Shown here in pieces: positions 14,940 through 24,146 of a stretch of DNA of 64,000 nt. The DNA comes from Acidaminococcus hominis (lineage in GTDB: Bacteria; Bacillota; Negativicutes; Acidaminococcales; Acidaminococcaceae), in contig NZ_OLMM01000004.1 in NCBI RefSeq assembly GCF_900291475.1, forward strand, positions 186,001-250,000, given 5' to 3'. The first letter of the stretch is position 1, and each line of letters opens with the position of its first letter. The notes beneath the pieces were generated by a model, which was given only the letters and a program-made list of their open reading frames with translations, ran no database searches and was not told the origin of the DNA. Both the position numbers and the translations under genes were made by a program.

Positions 14940-16190
14940 TTATTCTCCTACTGCATCCATGGCAGCCTTGATTTTGGCAGCCAGACCCTTTACCTTGTTC
15001 AGGGAAATGCCGCACAGGGCTACACGCACGCCTGCAGCCAAAGGCACGCAGAATACGTTGACTTCATGCAGTTTTTCGCAGACCTTCATGGAATCCTTTG
15101 CCGGAATGGACAGGAAGAAACCGGAGATGTAGGGCACAATATTCAGGCCGCATTCCTTGGCTTCCTTGGTGAACAGGTCACCTCTGGCCTGTACCATCTT
15201 GTAATAGTAGGCTCTTTCCTGCTGTACCTTGTCCAGCAGTTCAGGGTCCTTGTAGATGATCTGCAGGGTTTCCATAGCTCCCCGGTTGATGTTGGACCAG
15301 GTGGAGCGGCCGGTATTTTTGTTTACGTCCAGGAACTGTTGGATCTGTTCCTTGTCGGAGGTTACCCCCAGCAGGGCGCCGCAGCGCTCGCCGTACATGG
15401 TAAAGCTCTTGGACATGCTGTAGGCAACCAGGCCGAAGATGTTCTTGGGCAGGTTGGACAGCTTCTTGAAGATTTTGCGGACTTCTTCCCGTTCGCCGGC
15501 ATAGTCGATATAGGCTACGTCCAGGCACAGGGTAGCAGTCTTGTTGGTGCCCTTCAGTTCTTCCTTCAGCATATTGAGGACATTTTCCACGTCTTCAGGC
15601 GTCAGGCTGAAACCGGTGGGGTTGTGGGCCGGGGTGTTGATGATGACCAGTACCCGGTCCTGGCGGGCCAGCACCTTGTGGACCGTTTCGGTCAGGGCCG
15701 GCAGGTTGAAGTACTTATCGTCCGGGGTCAGCATGGGATACGTTACCAGTTCCCGATCCATGTCCCGGCAGATGGTGTTGTAGGCACCCCAGTACCATTC
15801 AGCGGTAATTACCTGGTCGCCCACTTCCGTATAGTTCCAGATGGAATGGTGGATGGCACCGGTGCCGCCGGCCGTGGCCAGGGCTGCGGTATAGCCTTCG
15901 GGGCGGGACTCGCCAAAGCAGGCGTCCTGCACCAGATCCAGGAATTCTGGAAGCCCCATAATGGGAGCATATCTGAAGTACTGGCCGTCTTCCAGGCTTC
16001 TGAACACCTTGCTGACGGTGGGCAGTACTGCGAATTTTTCATCATCGTCCATAATAGCGCCAATGGTGGCATTGGTCACTGCGTCAGCACCGATTTCTTT
16101 GATTCTCTTTTGGGCTGCTTCGCTGGCTCCGAAAATTCTGTCTACACTTGTCTTTCCGTGTGTATGCGGTGCTACACAACTAATGGTCAT
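14940..16190 (-). CDS. PLP-dependent aromatic/aspartate-type aminotransferase
   Basis: 416 aa, fold-type I. ATG 16190 is chosen for GAGGGGAGGA just upstream. Motifs: ATAGGTGAIHHSIWNY (phosphate-binding region), NTPAHNPTGFSLTPED, LCLDVAYIDYAG (cofactor Asp) and AYSMSKSFTMYGERCG with the Schiff-base lysine. It closely follows the form of class I aminotransferases seen in clostridial and Negativicutes genomes. Substrate preference is not readable. It is monocistronic, with its own promoter and terminator. It is only distantly related to the aminotransferase at 11966, so this is not a recent duplication. Confidence 0.92.
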   Translation of the reverse strand: MTISCVAPHTHGKTSVDRIFGASEAAQKRIKEIGADAVTNATIGAIMDDDEKFAVLPTVSKVFRSLEDGQYFRYAPIMGLPEFLDLVQDACFGESRPEGYTAALATAGGTGAIHHSIWNYTEVGDQVITAEWYWGAYNTICRDMDRELVTYPMLTPDDKYFNLPALTETVHKVLARQDRVLVIINTPAHNPTGFSLTPEDVENVLNMLKEELKGTNKTATLCLDVAYIDYAGEREEVRKIFKKLSNLPKNIFGLVAYSMSKSFTMYGERCGALLGVTSDKEQIQQFLDVNKNTGRSTWSNINRGAMETLQIIYKDPELLDKVQQERAYYYKMVQARGDLFTKEAKECGLNIVPYISGFFLSIPAKDSMKVCEKLHEVNVFCVPLAAGVRVALCGISLNKVKGLAAKIKAAMDAVGE

Positions 16191-16254
16191 GATAGTTCCT
16201 CCCCTCAATGATTGAACAACTAGATAAACTCTGTTCATAACCGTTGCACTAAAT

Positions 16255-16283
16255 ATTATCTCATTAATTTTCGGGGAGGTCAA
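16255..16283 (-). promoter_or_regulatory. Promoter of the aminotransferase gene at 14940
   Basis: Minus strand: TTGACC (16283-16278), 17-bp spacer, GATAAT (16260-16255), about 65 bases upstream of the start codon. Confidence 0.8.
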
Positions 16284-16300
16284 CTGGAAGAACGGAAATT

Positions 16301-16840
16301 TTAGGATTTTTGGCCATTTTTTGTAGCAAAAATTTTTAATTTTCCATGAAAATTTAACATACTGTTACGATTTTTCCACTCTGTGCTAGATTCTGTCCAT
16401 TGAAAAGTGCCAGGTTCCTGCTCCCACAGCTGGTGGAACAACAGCAATTGGGTGTAATCCCCCTCCAGAGCCAGGGACAGGGGCAGGTACGTTCCCCCCG
16501 CTTCCCGGCCGGGAGCCTGGGCTTCCAGAGAAAGCAGACGCACCCCGCTTTCCCGGCACAGGGCTTCCAGCCGGCTGACGGCTTCTTCCCGGGTCACCTG
16601 GTCCGGCACCTGCCGGCGCAGCTGCTGCCACTGCTCTTCCGTCTGGGCGGCTGTTCCAGGGTCATACCGTTTGGCAAAAAGCACCAGCTGCCGCTGCCGC
16701 TCCTCCAGGCCCAGCAGCTTATGCCGCTCCAGCCGAAGCTGGGTCAGGGCCGGGCGAAAGGCCAAAACCAGGAAGGCCAGCCATAGGCACAGGTGCAGGG
16801 CCAGTCGGATTTTGGGGTCCCGTTTCAGGTTAGCCAGCAT
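16301..16840 (-). CDS. PilO/GspM-like pilus assembly protein
   Basis: 179 aa: a short cytoplasmic N-terminus, one membrane helix (about residues 12-30, LALHLCLWLAFLVLAFRPAL), a coiled-coil-like segment rich in Q, R and E, then a small alpha/beta periplasmic domain (SGVRLLSLEAQAP ... YLPLSLALEGDYTQLLLFHQ). This is the layout of PilO and GspM, inner-membrane assembly proteins of type IV pili and type II secretion. It overlaps the PilD/M/N fusion gene by 11 bp, so translation is coupled, and it is the last gene before a new promoter. The family call rests on architecture and context; sequence identity to PilO is low. Confidence 0.7.
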   Translation of the reverse strand: MLANLKRDPKIRLALHLCLWLAFLVLAFRPALTQLRLERHKLLGLEERQRQLVLFAKRYDPGTAAQTEEQWQQLRRQVPDQVTREEAVSRLEALCRESGVRLLSLEAQAPGREAGGTYLPLSLALEGDYTQLLLFHQLWEQEPGTFQWTESSTEWKNRNSMLNFHGKLKIFATKNGQKS

Positions 16841-19187
16841 AGCTGCCGCCTCCCTTCAGCTGAAGCCGGATCCGGAAACCCGCCGTCCGGTCCTTGGCCC
16901 CGTCTTCCTCCAGTCGTTCCAGCTGGGCGTCGCTGATGCCGGGCTGATGCTGGAGCAGGTCCACCAGCCTGAGGACGCTGTTTTTCTCCAGGGTCCGGCC
17001 TTCCAGCACCACCCCAGGCGCCTGCACCGCTTCCCCGTCCCCTTCCTGGGTCACCCGGGTTACCCAGCAGTCCGCCGGCACCAGGCTGCCCAAAAGGGCC
17101 AATAGTCCAGCCCAGGGCAGCTGTTTTTGCTGCACCTTCTGCCGGAGCTGGCTCCGGGCCTCCAGGTCCGCCTTGCGGCTCAGGCTGGTCTGCCACTGGG
17201 CTTCCCAGGGTGCCAGGGCCGCCAAATGCCTTTGGGTTTCTCCCAGCCGCCAGGCAGTGCCCAGCCGCAGCAGCTGGCAAAAAACCAAGCCGCAAAAGCC
17301 CAGACCCCAAAGCAGGGTAAACCCCCGTTTCTGGGACAGCCGCCCCAGGGACGGCTGGGCTCCCGCAGTCCGGTGGAGGGACAGCTTTCTCGTGTGGAGA
17401 CAGGGTTTGGCCGCCCCCAGGGAGCAGAGGATTTCCGGCTGGGAAAGCAGTTCTTCCCCCCTGGCATAGGCTTCTGCCACCGTAACCTTGTCCAGGCCCG
17501 GCAGAGGCCGCAGCAGCCCCCGTTTCTGGAGCAGGGGCTGGAGCTCCTGGCCCAAAGGCTCCCCGCCGCCCAGGGCCGCATAAAGGGGCAGCGCCGCAAG
17601 TCCCAGCTCCTGCCGCCACAGCTCTGCATAGGCAGCAATCTGCTGGGCTGCCTGCTGGCCAGACTCCTGAAAAGTCCCCTGCGCCTCCTGCCACAGGGGG
17701 CTTTTGGTCAGCTCCTCCGCCCCCGTTTTCTCTTTTTCCGCAAGGGCCAGGGGCTCACTGTCCACAGGAATCCCCCGCTGCAGCACGGTGAGGACAAAGC
17801 GCTTCCCTTCTTTGGTAAGCAGCAGCGCCCCCGGTTCCTCCGTCAGCCATTTGCCCCAGCTGGCCGCCTGGGCTTCCAGGCTCACCAGTTCCCAGTCCAG
17901 TGCCGCTGCCAGGTCCAGCAGGGCCTGATTCAGGGCCTTGGACTGGAGCAGCACCGCCGTATTATTGCTTTTGAGCTGCACCGGAACCGCGGCGGCCGTA
18001 AAGGTGCCGGGCTTCCAGGGTACGTCCTGCAAAAGGCCCCACTGGGCCGCTTCCGCCAGGTTTTTCGCCGCTGCCTGGGGCAGGCTGGCCCGGCGCAGCA
18101 GCACCTGCCGGCTGGACAGGCTAAAGCTCACCTGCCCCGCCCCAAAGCCCCGCTTCCGGCACTGGTCCCCCAGCCATTCGGCTACGGCAGGGACCTGTTC
18201 CGGACTGGTAAGCGCCGGCAGTTCCCGGGGCCAGGGCAGCTGGGCCGTACGGGCAAGGTGCAGCTTTTCTCCCCGGCGCTCCGTTTCCGTCAGGGTCAGA
18301 GCCTGGTTTCCCCAGTGGACCACCAGGAGCCGCTTGGGCCAGGGGGAAACCAGTTTTTCCCAACGGCTGCGCAGGTTGTCCCAGGAAAGGGTTTGCTCCA
18401 GGGGCAGCAGCCCCAGCAGCAAAAGCCCCGGGTCCAGCGCCGACGGCAGCGTTCCCACCACCCCTTTACAATGCACCAGAAAGGCTCCCAGGGCCAAAAA
18501 AGGAGCCAGGGGAACACCCACCTTTTCCAGAGCCAGCTTTTTCTCCCGGGCACGGGACAGGGCCCAGCCCAGGCTCAGCAGGTTCCCCAGCACAATGCAT
18601 TGGAACCCTTTCAAAGGTCCCAGCCAAGCTCCCAAAAGGGAACACAAAAGCACGTCCCCAAACCCCAGACCCTGGGGAAAAATCAAATGAAACACCAGCA
18701 GGAAACCGCCGCCGGCCAAAACCCCAAAAAGCCCTTCCAGCAGCGTTCCCCCTACCAAAAAACAGCGCAGGGCAATCCACCCGGCCAAGGCCAGCAGCAC
18801 GCAGTGGTACACCGCCCGTTCTCGCAGGTCCTGCCAGACGATAAGGTACAGGGTGCCGAAGATACCCCACAGGGTAAAAAGCTGCCAGCCGGGAACCTGG
18901 CCCCAGCCCAACAGCAGAAACAGCAGGCCGCAGCCTAGTTCCTGATACAGCAGGTCCCGGGAAAGGGGCGTCCGGCAGTAGCCGCAGCGGCCTTTCCGGT
19001 ACAAATAGCTTACCACCGGCACCAGGTCCTTTGGGCCCAGTCTTCTGCCGCAGGCCTCGCAATGGGACGGCGGCCAGCAGATGGACACCCCGTTTTTCAT
19101 CCGGTCCGCGCACAGTCCCACAAAACTGCCGGCACAAAGGCCGGTGAGAAAATAGATGATTCCATAAAAAACATTTACTCCCATCAT
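16830..19187 (-). CDS. Fusion of prepilin peptidase, PilM-like and PilN-like domains
   Basis: 785 aa in one uninterrupted frame from ATG 19187 (GGGGAGGAC upstream). Residues 1-265 are an A24 prepilin peptidase: GSFVGLCADRM, zinc cysteines C43/C46/C68/C71, catalytic Asp candidates D120 (WQDLRERAV) and D178 (GLGFGDVLL), and several membrane helices. Residues about 280-560 resemble PilM/GspL (KRLLVVHWGNQALTLTETER, LSSRQVLLRRASLPQAAAKN). Residues about 625-785 resemble PilN: a membrane helix (LLWGLGFCGLVFCQLL), then a coiled-coil-like and a small periplasmic domain. These are normally three proteins. No methionine codon occurs near the domain joins. It follows comM by 8 bp and overlaps the PilO-like gene. 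Confidence 0.75.
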   Translation of the reverse strand: MMGVNVFYGIIYFLTGLCAGSFVGLCADRMKNGVSICWPPSHCEACGRRLGPKDLVPVVSYLYRKGRCGYCRTPLSRDLLYQELGCGLLFLLLGWGQVPGWQLFTLWGIFGTLYLIVWQDLRERAVYHCVLLALAGWIALRCFLVGGTLLEGLFGVLAGGGFLLVFHLIFPQGLGFGDVLLCSLLGAWLGPLKGFQCIVLGNLLSLGWALSRAREKKLALEKVGVPLAPFLALGAFLVHCKGVVGTLPSALDPGLLLLGLLPLEQTLSWDNLRSRWEKLVSPWPKRLLVVHWGNQALTLTETERRGEKLHLARTAQLPWPRELPALTSPEQVPAVAEWLGDQCRKRGFGAGQVSFSLSSRQVLLRRASLPQAAAKNLAEAAQWGLLQDVPWKPGTFTAAAVPVQLKSNNTAVLLQSKALNQALLDLAAALDWELVSLEAQAASWGKWLTEEPGALLLTKEGKRFVLTVLQRGIPVDSEPLALAEKEKTGAEELTKSPLWQEAQGTFQESGQQAAQQIAAYAELWRQELGLAALPLYAALGGGEPLGQELQPLLQKRGLLRPLPGLDKVTVAEAYARGEELLSQPEILCSLGAAKPCLHTRKLSLHRTAGAQPSLGRLSQKRGFTLLWGLGFCGLVFCQLLRLGTAWRLGETQRHLAALAPWEAQWQTSLSRKADLEARSQLRQKVQQKQLPWAGLLALLGSLVPADCWVTRVTQEGDGEAVQAPGVVLEGRTLEKNSVLRLVDLLQHQPGISDAQLERLEEDGAKDRTAGFRIRLQLKGGGSYAG

Positions 19188-19195
19188 GTCCTCCC

Positions 19196-20722
19196 CTACC
19201 CTTGGATACTGGTGCGCAGCTGGATGGCTTCCCCCAAATGGGTGACGGTAATTATGGGACTTTTCGCCAAATCCGCAATGGTCCGTGCCACCTTGATAAT
19301 CCGGTCGTGGCTGCGGGCGCTGAGCCCCAGAGCCACAAAGTACCGCTCCAGCAGGGCTTCCGCTTCCGGGGTCATGGGACAAAAGGCCTTCACTTCCCGG
19401 CGTCCCATACTGGCGTTGCAGTACAGGTGGGTGCCTTTAAGGCGCTGCCGCTGGATTTCCCGGGCCGCCACCACCCGCTGCCGGATTACGGCAGAGGATT
19501 CTTCCTTCTTATCGCTTTTCAGTTCCTGGTATTGCAGCCGGGGTACGTGAATCTGGATATCGATCCGGTCCAGCAGCGGCCCGGAAATCTTCTTCCGGTA
19601 GCGGGCAATATCCCCGGGCCGGCAGGAACACTGGTGCACCTTGTCCTCCTCTCCCCAAAACCCACAGGGACAGGGATTCTGGGCCGCCACCAGAATGAAC
19701 CGGGCCGGATAGGTCAGGGAAGCCTGGACCCGGCTGATGGTCACCATTCCGTCCTCCAGGGGCTGGCGCAGGACCTCCAGGGCGCTTCTTGAAAATTCCG
19801 GTAATTCATCTAAAAACAATACCCCGTGGTGACTCAGGGTCACTTCCCCAGGATGGGGAATGGTGCCGCCCCCAATCAGGGCGCTTTGGGACACCGTATG
19901 GTGGGGGCTGCGAAAGGGCCGCTCGCTGATAATGCCGCTGCGCCGCTTCAGCAGTCCGGAGATGCTGTAGATTTTCGTTACCTCCAGGGCTTCCTCCTCC
20001 GTCATAGGCGGCAGAATGGTGGGCAGACGCCGGGCCAGCATGGTTTTCCCGGCTCCGGGAGCCCCCACCATCAGCACGTTGTGGCCCCCGGCCGCAGCAA
20101 TTTCCATGGCCCGTTTGGCCACCACCTGCCCCTGGACGTCAGCAAAGTCCACGCTGTTGTCCTCCGGGTTTTCCAGCTGGAGAGGCTCCTTCTCCAAAGG
20201 TTCCAAAAGCTCCTTGCCCTGAAGATGGTCCACCAGTTCCAGCAGGGTTTTCGCCGTAAACACCTGGATGCCGTCCACCAGCTTCCCTTCCTGGGCATTG
20301 CCCCGGGGGATGTAGATGGTGTCCCGGCCTTCTTCCCGGGCCCGGAGAATCATGGGCAGAATGCCGCTGATGGGCCGCAGGCTGCCGTCCAGGGCCAGTT
20401 CTCCGGCAAAGACCGGAGGATTGTCCTCCGGCAGCTTGATATGCTGTTTGGCTGCCAGGATGCCCAGGGCAATGGGCAGGTCCAGGCCGGAGCCGTCCTT
20501 TTTCAGGTCCGCCGGCGCCAGATTTACCGTAATGTGGGTATCGGGAAAGTAGAACCCGGTGTTTTTCACCGCCGCCTTTACCCGTTCCTTGGACTCCTTT
20601 ACCGCCGTATCCGGCAGTCCCACCATTTCAAAGGCGGGCAGGCCGTTGGCCACATCCACTTCCACGGCCACCATTTCTCCGTTAATGCCTCGGGTGGTTT
20701 CCCCCCATGTGCGTGCATACAT
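19196..20722 (-). CDS. comM: YifB/ComM family Mg-chelatase-like AAA+ ATPase
   Basis: 508 aa, full length. Residues 1-170 form the Lon-like N-terminal domain (NGLPAFEMVGLPDTAVKESK). The AAA+ core shows Walker A GAPGAGKTML, Walker B VLFLDELPEF and the C-terminal Mg-chelatase domain with GPLLDRIDIQIHV. In Gram-negative bacteria ComM is a helicase acting in branch migration during natural transformation; Firmicute YifB is presumed similar. Here it sits directly upstream of pilus-assembly genes, which fits a link with competence pili (inference). Confidence 0.93.
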   Translation of the reverse strand: MYARTWGETTRGINGEMVAVEVDVANGLPAFEMVGLPDTAVKESKERVKAAVKNTGFYFPDTHITVNLAPADLKKDGSGLDLPIALGILAAKQHIKLPEDNPPVFAGELALDGSLRPISGILPMILRAREEGRDTIYIPRGNAQEGKLVDGIQVFTAKTLLELVDHLQGKELLEPLEKEPLQLENPEDNSVDFADVQGQVVAKRAMEIAAAGGHNVLMVGAPGAGKTMLARRLPTILPPMTEEEALEVTKIYSISGLLKRRSGIISERPFRSPHHTVSQSALIGGGTIPHPGEVTLSHHGVLFLDELPEFSRSALEVLRQPLEDGMVTISRVQASLTYPARFILVAAQNPCPCGFWGEEDKVHQCSCRPGDIARYRKKISGPLLDRIDIQIHVPRLQYQELKSDKKEESSAVIRQRVVAAREIQRQRLKGTHLYCNASMGRREVKAFCPMTPEAEALLERYFVALGLSARSHDRIIKVARTIADLAKSPIITVTHLGEAIQLRTSIQG

Positions 20723-20766
20723 TTGTTCATCACCTGTTTCAAATAGAATAGCGTTTGTAGTCTGGC

Positions 20767-21120
20767 CTAAAAGCAGGCCTGCATATGATTGATGTTCAGG
20801 GTCTCGTGCAGGGAAAGTACCTCAATAATGTCAAAGCGGATCTTGCCCCGAAAGCCTGGATGCTCCTTGAGATACACAAAAACCGCCCGGTGCAGGTGAA
20901 CCTGTTTTTCGCGGGTTACAGCTGCTGCCGGACGGCCAAATTTCAGGCTGCGTCGGCTTTTCACTTCCACAAAAACCAGCGTATTCTTTGTTTGGGCAAT
21001 AATATCCAGTTCTCCATAAGCACAAGCATAGTTCCGGGCTACAATCCGGTAGCCCTGTTTTTCCAGGTACTGGGCAGCTGCATCCTCTCCCCAGTTGCCA
21101 AAGCATCTGTGTTCGTGTAT
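20767..21120 (-). CDS. yraN: YraN/UPF0102 family protein without an ordinary start codon
   Basis: The frame encodes the whole UPF0102 family: FGNWGEDAAAQYLEKQGYRI, NYACAYGELDIIAQ, TLVFVEVKSRRS and IRFDIIEVL, an Endonuclease-like fold of unknown function found next to rnhB. From the preceding in-frame stop (TAA 21180-21178) to the first conserved residues there is no ATG, GTG or TTG. AGGAGG is followed, with ideal 7-nt spacing, by ATA (21120-21118), which would give a normal 117-aa protein. Either ATA initiates, or a frameshift or sequence error is present. It lies between rnhB and comM in the usual order. Confidence 0.7.
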   Translation of the reverse strand: MHEHRCFGNWGEDAAAQYLEKQGYRIVARNYACAYGELDIIAQTKNTLVFVEVKSRRSLKFGRPAAAVTREKQVHLHRAVFVYLKEHPGFRGKIRFDIIEVLSLHETLNINHMQACF

Positions 21121-21172
21121 ACCAATCCCTCCTGTTTCAGCGGCTGGCAGGCGCAGGACACGGGCACTCCGC

Positions 21173-21976
21173 CTATTTTAATACCAGCGTTTTTTCCTCA
21201 CTGATTCCCTGATGCTGGGGAAAGTGGGTCTTAATGGGTTCGTAGCTGCCCCGGTGCCAGGGACAGGGGCCGTCCCGCAGAATGGCCTCCACATGGGTGG
21301 AAACGCCGTAGCCCTTGTGGGCTGCAAACCCGTACTGGGGATACTGGGCGTCCAGCTCCACCAGCAGCCGGTCACGGGTAACCTTGGCGATAATGGAAGC
21401 CGCCGCAATGGCCGCGCTTTTGCTGTCCCCTTTGACCAGGTCCTCCACCGGTATCCCAGAGGCCAGCGTCAGGGGCATGGCGTCTGTCAGGGCTGCCTGG
21501 GGCGGCGTGGAAAGGTGGTTCAGGCAGTTGGTCATGGACCACTTGGCCGCCTGATAGATGTTCAGGGCGTCAATCTCCCGGGGCCCCAGAATGGTCACGG
21601 TCACCGCCACCGCCTGGTCCAAAATTTCGTCATACAGTTCTTCCCGCCGGGCAGGGCGCACCTTTTTGGAATCGTTGAGCCCGGGCAGCCAAATCCCGTG
21701 GGGCAAAATAACCGCAGCGGTTACCAAAGGTCCCGCCAAAGGGCCCCTCCCCGCTTCATCGGTGCCGGCCACCTGATTCAGGCCCTGCTCCCAATACCGG
21801 CGCTCCAGGTCCTGGAAATGCAGCAGCCGGTCCCGTTCCGCCGCTTCTGCCGCCAGGCGCTTCGTATAGGCCGCCAGCAGCTTCTGGACCCCGGCCCGGG
21901 CATCCAGGCGCAGCTCCGCCAGCTGTTCTGCGGTGGGCGTTCCCGCCAGCAGTTCCTTCACTTCAGCAATCTTCAT
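21173..21976 (-). CDS. rnhB: Ribonuclease HII
   Basis: 267 aa with an N-terminal extension of about 65 residues (common in Firmicute RNase HII), then the catalytic start [14 protein letters not shown] (D73, E74) and [20 protein letters not shown] with the third acidic residue nearby. It removes RNA primers and single ribonucleotides from DNA. ATG 21976 has GGCGGAGGA upstream and lies inside the 3' end of rbgA (14-bp overlap), so the two are coupled. Confidence 0.95.
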   Translation of the reverse strand: MKIAEVKELLAGTPTAEQLAELRLDARAGVQKLLAAYTKRLAAEAAERDRLLHFQDLERRYWEQGLNQVAGTDEAGRGPLAGPLVTAAVILPHGIWLPGLNDSKKVRPARREELYDEILDQAVAVTVTILGPREIDALNIYQAAKWSMTNCLNHLSTPPQAALTDAMPLTLASGIPVEDLVKGDSKSAAIAAASIIAKVTRDRLLVELDAQYPQYGFAAHKGYGVSTHVEAILRDGPCPWHRGSYEPIKTHFPQHQGISEEKTLVLK

Positions 21977-22880
21977 GGTGTTCCTCCGCCTTTTCGGCAG
22001 CACTTTTTCCCGGAACCTCCAGGGTGAAAGCCCCCAGTTTGCCGGTCTTAAAGTCCCGGATCACCATTTGGATGACCTTGTTGTAGTCCACCAGGCCGCC
22101 GGCTTTCAGGCAACCCCGGGAACGGCCGATTTTTTCTTCCAGTTCCTTGGCCCCGTCTTCTTCCGCCAGTGCAATGTTGTAGTAGGCGGACAGTTCCTGG
22201 GGATAGTACTTCTTCAGCCGCAGCAGCAGAATGTGCACGGCAATTTCCAAGTCGAATACCTCTTCCCGGATGGCCCCAGTCACGGCCAGGGAAAAGCCCG
22301 TTTCCGGGTCGTCAAATTTGGGCCACAGCACCCCCGGGGTGTCCAGCAGTTCCAGCCCCTTGCCCAGGATGACCCACTGGGGCCCCCGGGTTACGCCGGG
22401 CCGGTTCTGGGCCACGGTCTTGTTTTTGCCCAGCAGCCGGTTGATCAGGGTGGACTTGCCCACGTTGGGAATGCCCACAATCATCACCCGGACCGGATGG
22501 TTCTTGACGCCTTTTTTCAGCCATTTGTCCAGAGTAGGCTGGCCGGCCTTTTGGATGGCCGCCACCAGGGCCTTGACCCCTTTGTTCTTCTGGCAGTTCA
22601 CTTCCAGGGCGGTAAAGTTCTGTTCCTTCAGCCGCTCCAGCCACCGGGCGGTCTGCACAGGATCCGCCATATCCGTCTTGTTCAGCACCACGATTTTCTG
22701 CTTGTTGCCAATGAGCTTTTTCAGCATGGGGTTGGCGCTGGACCGTGGAATCCGGGCGTCCAGCATTTCCACCACCACGTCCACCAGCTTCAGCTGTTCC
22801 TCCATCATCCGTTTGGCCTTGGTCATATGACCGGGGAACCACTGGATGTGAAGCTTGGGTTCTTTTTCCATTTCGTTCAT
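21963..22880 (-). CDS. rbgA: Ribosome biogenesis GTPase YlqF/RbgA
   Basis: 305 aa, circularly permuted GTPase: G4 NKTD (67-70) comes before G1 GIPNVGKS (136-143) and G3 DTPG (180-183), with the N-terminal [16 protein letters not shown] signature. It is needed for late 50S assembly in Firmicutes. It is the first gene of the run rbgA-rnhB-yraN-comM-pil, with a promoter about 130 bp upstream. The intergenic region 22881-23098 otherwise shows nothing coding. Confidence 0.96.
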   Translation of the reverse strand: MNEMEKEPKLHIQWFPGHMTKAKRMMEEQLKLVDVVVEMLDARIPRSSANPMLKKLIGNKQKIVVLNKTDMADPVQTARWLERLKEQNFTALEVNCQKNKGVKALVAAIQKAGQPTLDKWLKKGVKNHPVRVMIVGIPNVGKSTLINRLLGKNKTVAQNRPGVTRGPQWVILGKGLELLDTPGVLWPKFDDPETGFSLAVTGAIREEVFDLEIAVHILLLRLKKYYPQELSAYYNIALAEEDGAKELEEKIGRSRGCLKAGGLVDYNKVIQMVIRDFKTGKLGAFTLEVPGKSAAEKAEEHHEDC

Positions 22881-23008
22881 AGTTTTTCCTTTCTATCCTA
22901 CGCCCTGCCGCCCAGAGGCCAGCAGAGCCGCTCTTTTCTGTCCTTTAGGAGAGCCAGTTGCTCCCCCTCTGCCGCAGCCTTCAGGTCCTGCGGCTTTCAA
23001 TTTGTTTT

Positions 23009-23036
23009 ATTATAACAGTTTTCTTTCTCCCTGCAA
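23009..23036 (-). promoter_or_regulatory. Promoter of the rbgA-rnhB-yraN-comM-pil run
   Basis: Minus strand: TTGCAG (23036-23031), 16-bp spacer, TATAAT (23014-23009) preceded by TGT, so also an extended -10. The leader is about 125 nt. Confidence 0.75.
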
Positions 23037-23098
23037 AATGCGGGCATTTTTAGGGGTTTAACGGGAATCCCCCACTTTTTTCCCAGGCAAAAAAAGAA

Positions 23099-23126
23099 GC
23101 AGGGCCAGTTATTGCACCGACCCTGC
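23099..23126 (-). terminator. Terminator of lepB
   Basis: GCAGGG and CCCTGC stems around a 16-nt loop, followed on the minus strand by TTCTTTTTTT. It separates lepB from the rbgA promoter. Confidence 0.75.
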
Positions 23127-23141
23127 ATGTTCTTATTCTAC

Positions 23142-23681
23142 TCAAGGCAAAGACCGAAATTGTCCCAAGGGCCAGAAAATCAGGCTGGCTTTGCCCTTGA
23201 CCAGACTCAGGTCCACAAAGCCCACGTCCCGGTACCGGCTGTCTTCGGAATTGTTCCGGTTGTCCCCCATGACAAAAATATGGCCCTGGGGTACCGTGGT
23301 TTTGGGATAGTTGGTGTGGAAGGGTTCCCGGATATAGGACTCATCCAGCGCCTCACCATTCACATAGGTCTTCCCATCCCGGATTTCAATGGTATCCCCG
23401 CCTACGGCGATGACCCGTTTGATAAAGTCCCTGCGGGTGTCACTGGGATATTTGAAAACGATGATTTCGCCCCGTTTGGGCTCCCTGGTGTAGTACACCA
23501 GCTTGTTCACCAGCAGCCGTTCCTGGTCCTGGAGGGTATTCATCATGGAAGGTCCGGAAACCATATAGGGTTCCACCAAAAATGTACGAATCCCAAAGGC
23601 CAGCACCACGGCCACAATAATGGAAATCAGCCAGTCGCTGACAGTGTCCTGCCAGGACCCGGATTTTTCTTTTTCGTCCAT
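23142..23681 (-). CDS. lepB: Signal peptidase I
   Basis: 179 aa, type of short Firmicute SPase I: one N-terminal membrane helix (about residues 16-36), catalytic Ser45 in VSGPSMMNTL, Lys88 in RRDFIKRVIAVGGD, and the box GHIFVMGDNRNNSEDSRYRD. It removes signal peptides from exported proteins such as the autotransporters and the tannase-like enzyme in this window. The active site lies outside the cytoplasmic membrane. The gene follows a small membrane protein gene. Confidence 0.96.
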   Translation of the reverse strand: MDEKEKSGSWQDTVSDWLISIIVAVVLAFGIRTFLVEPYMVSGPSMMNTLQDQERLLVNKLVYYTREPKRGEIIVFKYPSDTRRDFIKRVIAVGGDTIEIRDGKTYVNGEALDESYIREPFHTNYPKTTVPQGHIFVMGDNRNNSEDSRYRDVGFVDLSLVKGKASLIFWPLGQFRSLP

Positions 23682-23735
23682 ACCATTCTCCTAGCACAAA
23701 ATTGGAAAGCCGCAGCACCGCCGCTTCCAAAATTT

Positions 23736-24083
23736 TTACAGCAGATTCCCCAGCAAATGGAGAATTCCCAGCACCGCCACCAGTTTCACCAAGGTGGCCT
23801 GGGTGGCAAAGGCATCCTGGTTCCAGAAGTTCCAGACTCCGGCCACCAGCTGGTTTACCGCCTTCTTGTCCCCGTGGACGTACCGCTGCAGCAGGGCAAA
23901 GCCCTGGCGTTCCCGGATTACCGCCAGCCAGTACAAAAGGGACACCAGTCCCAGTAAGTTCAGCCCCTGTTCCGTCCAGGCCTTGTCCACAAAAAGGACC
24001 ATGGGCCAGTAGGTCAGGATCACAAACAGCAGCAGACTGGACAACTTTCCGGACCAGCCCTGTGCGTTCTTAGGTGCAGCCAT
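23736..24083 (-). CDS. Hypothetical membrane protein between rplS and lepB
   Basis: 115 aa with about three hydrophobic segments (near residues 14-33, 41-60 and 94-115) and an aromatic-rich centre (VWNFWNQDAF). I recognise no family. It lies after the rplS terminator and before lepB in the same direction, 54 bp from lepB, so the two may be co-transcribed. The start ATG 24083 has only a weak ribosome-binding site. Coding status is likely but not certain. Confidence 0.6.
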   Translation of the reverse strand: MAAPKNAQGWSGKLSSLLLFVILTYWPMVLFVDKAWTEQGLNLLGLVSLLYWLAVIRERQGFALLQRYVHGDKKAVNQLVAGVWNFWNQDAFATQATLVKLVAVLGILHLLGNLL

Positions 24084-24105
24084 CTTACCAACTCCTAAAA
24101 CAAAA

Positions 24106-24127
24106 GGGGACTGCGCAGACAGTCCCC
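24106..24127 (-). terminator. Terminator of rplS
   Basis: A perfect 8-bp GC-rich stem (GGGGACTG with CAGTCCCC), 6-nt loop, followed on the minus strand by TTTTGTTTT. Confidence 0.88.
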
Positions 24128-24146
24128 CACCGTTTTTTGTTTCCGA

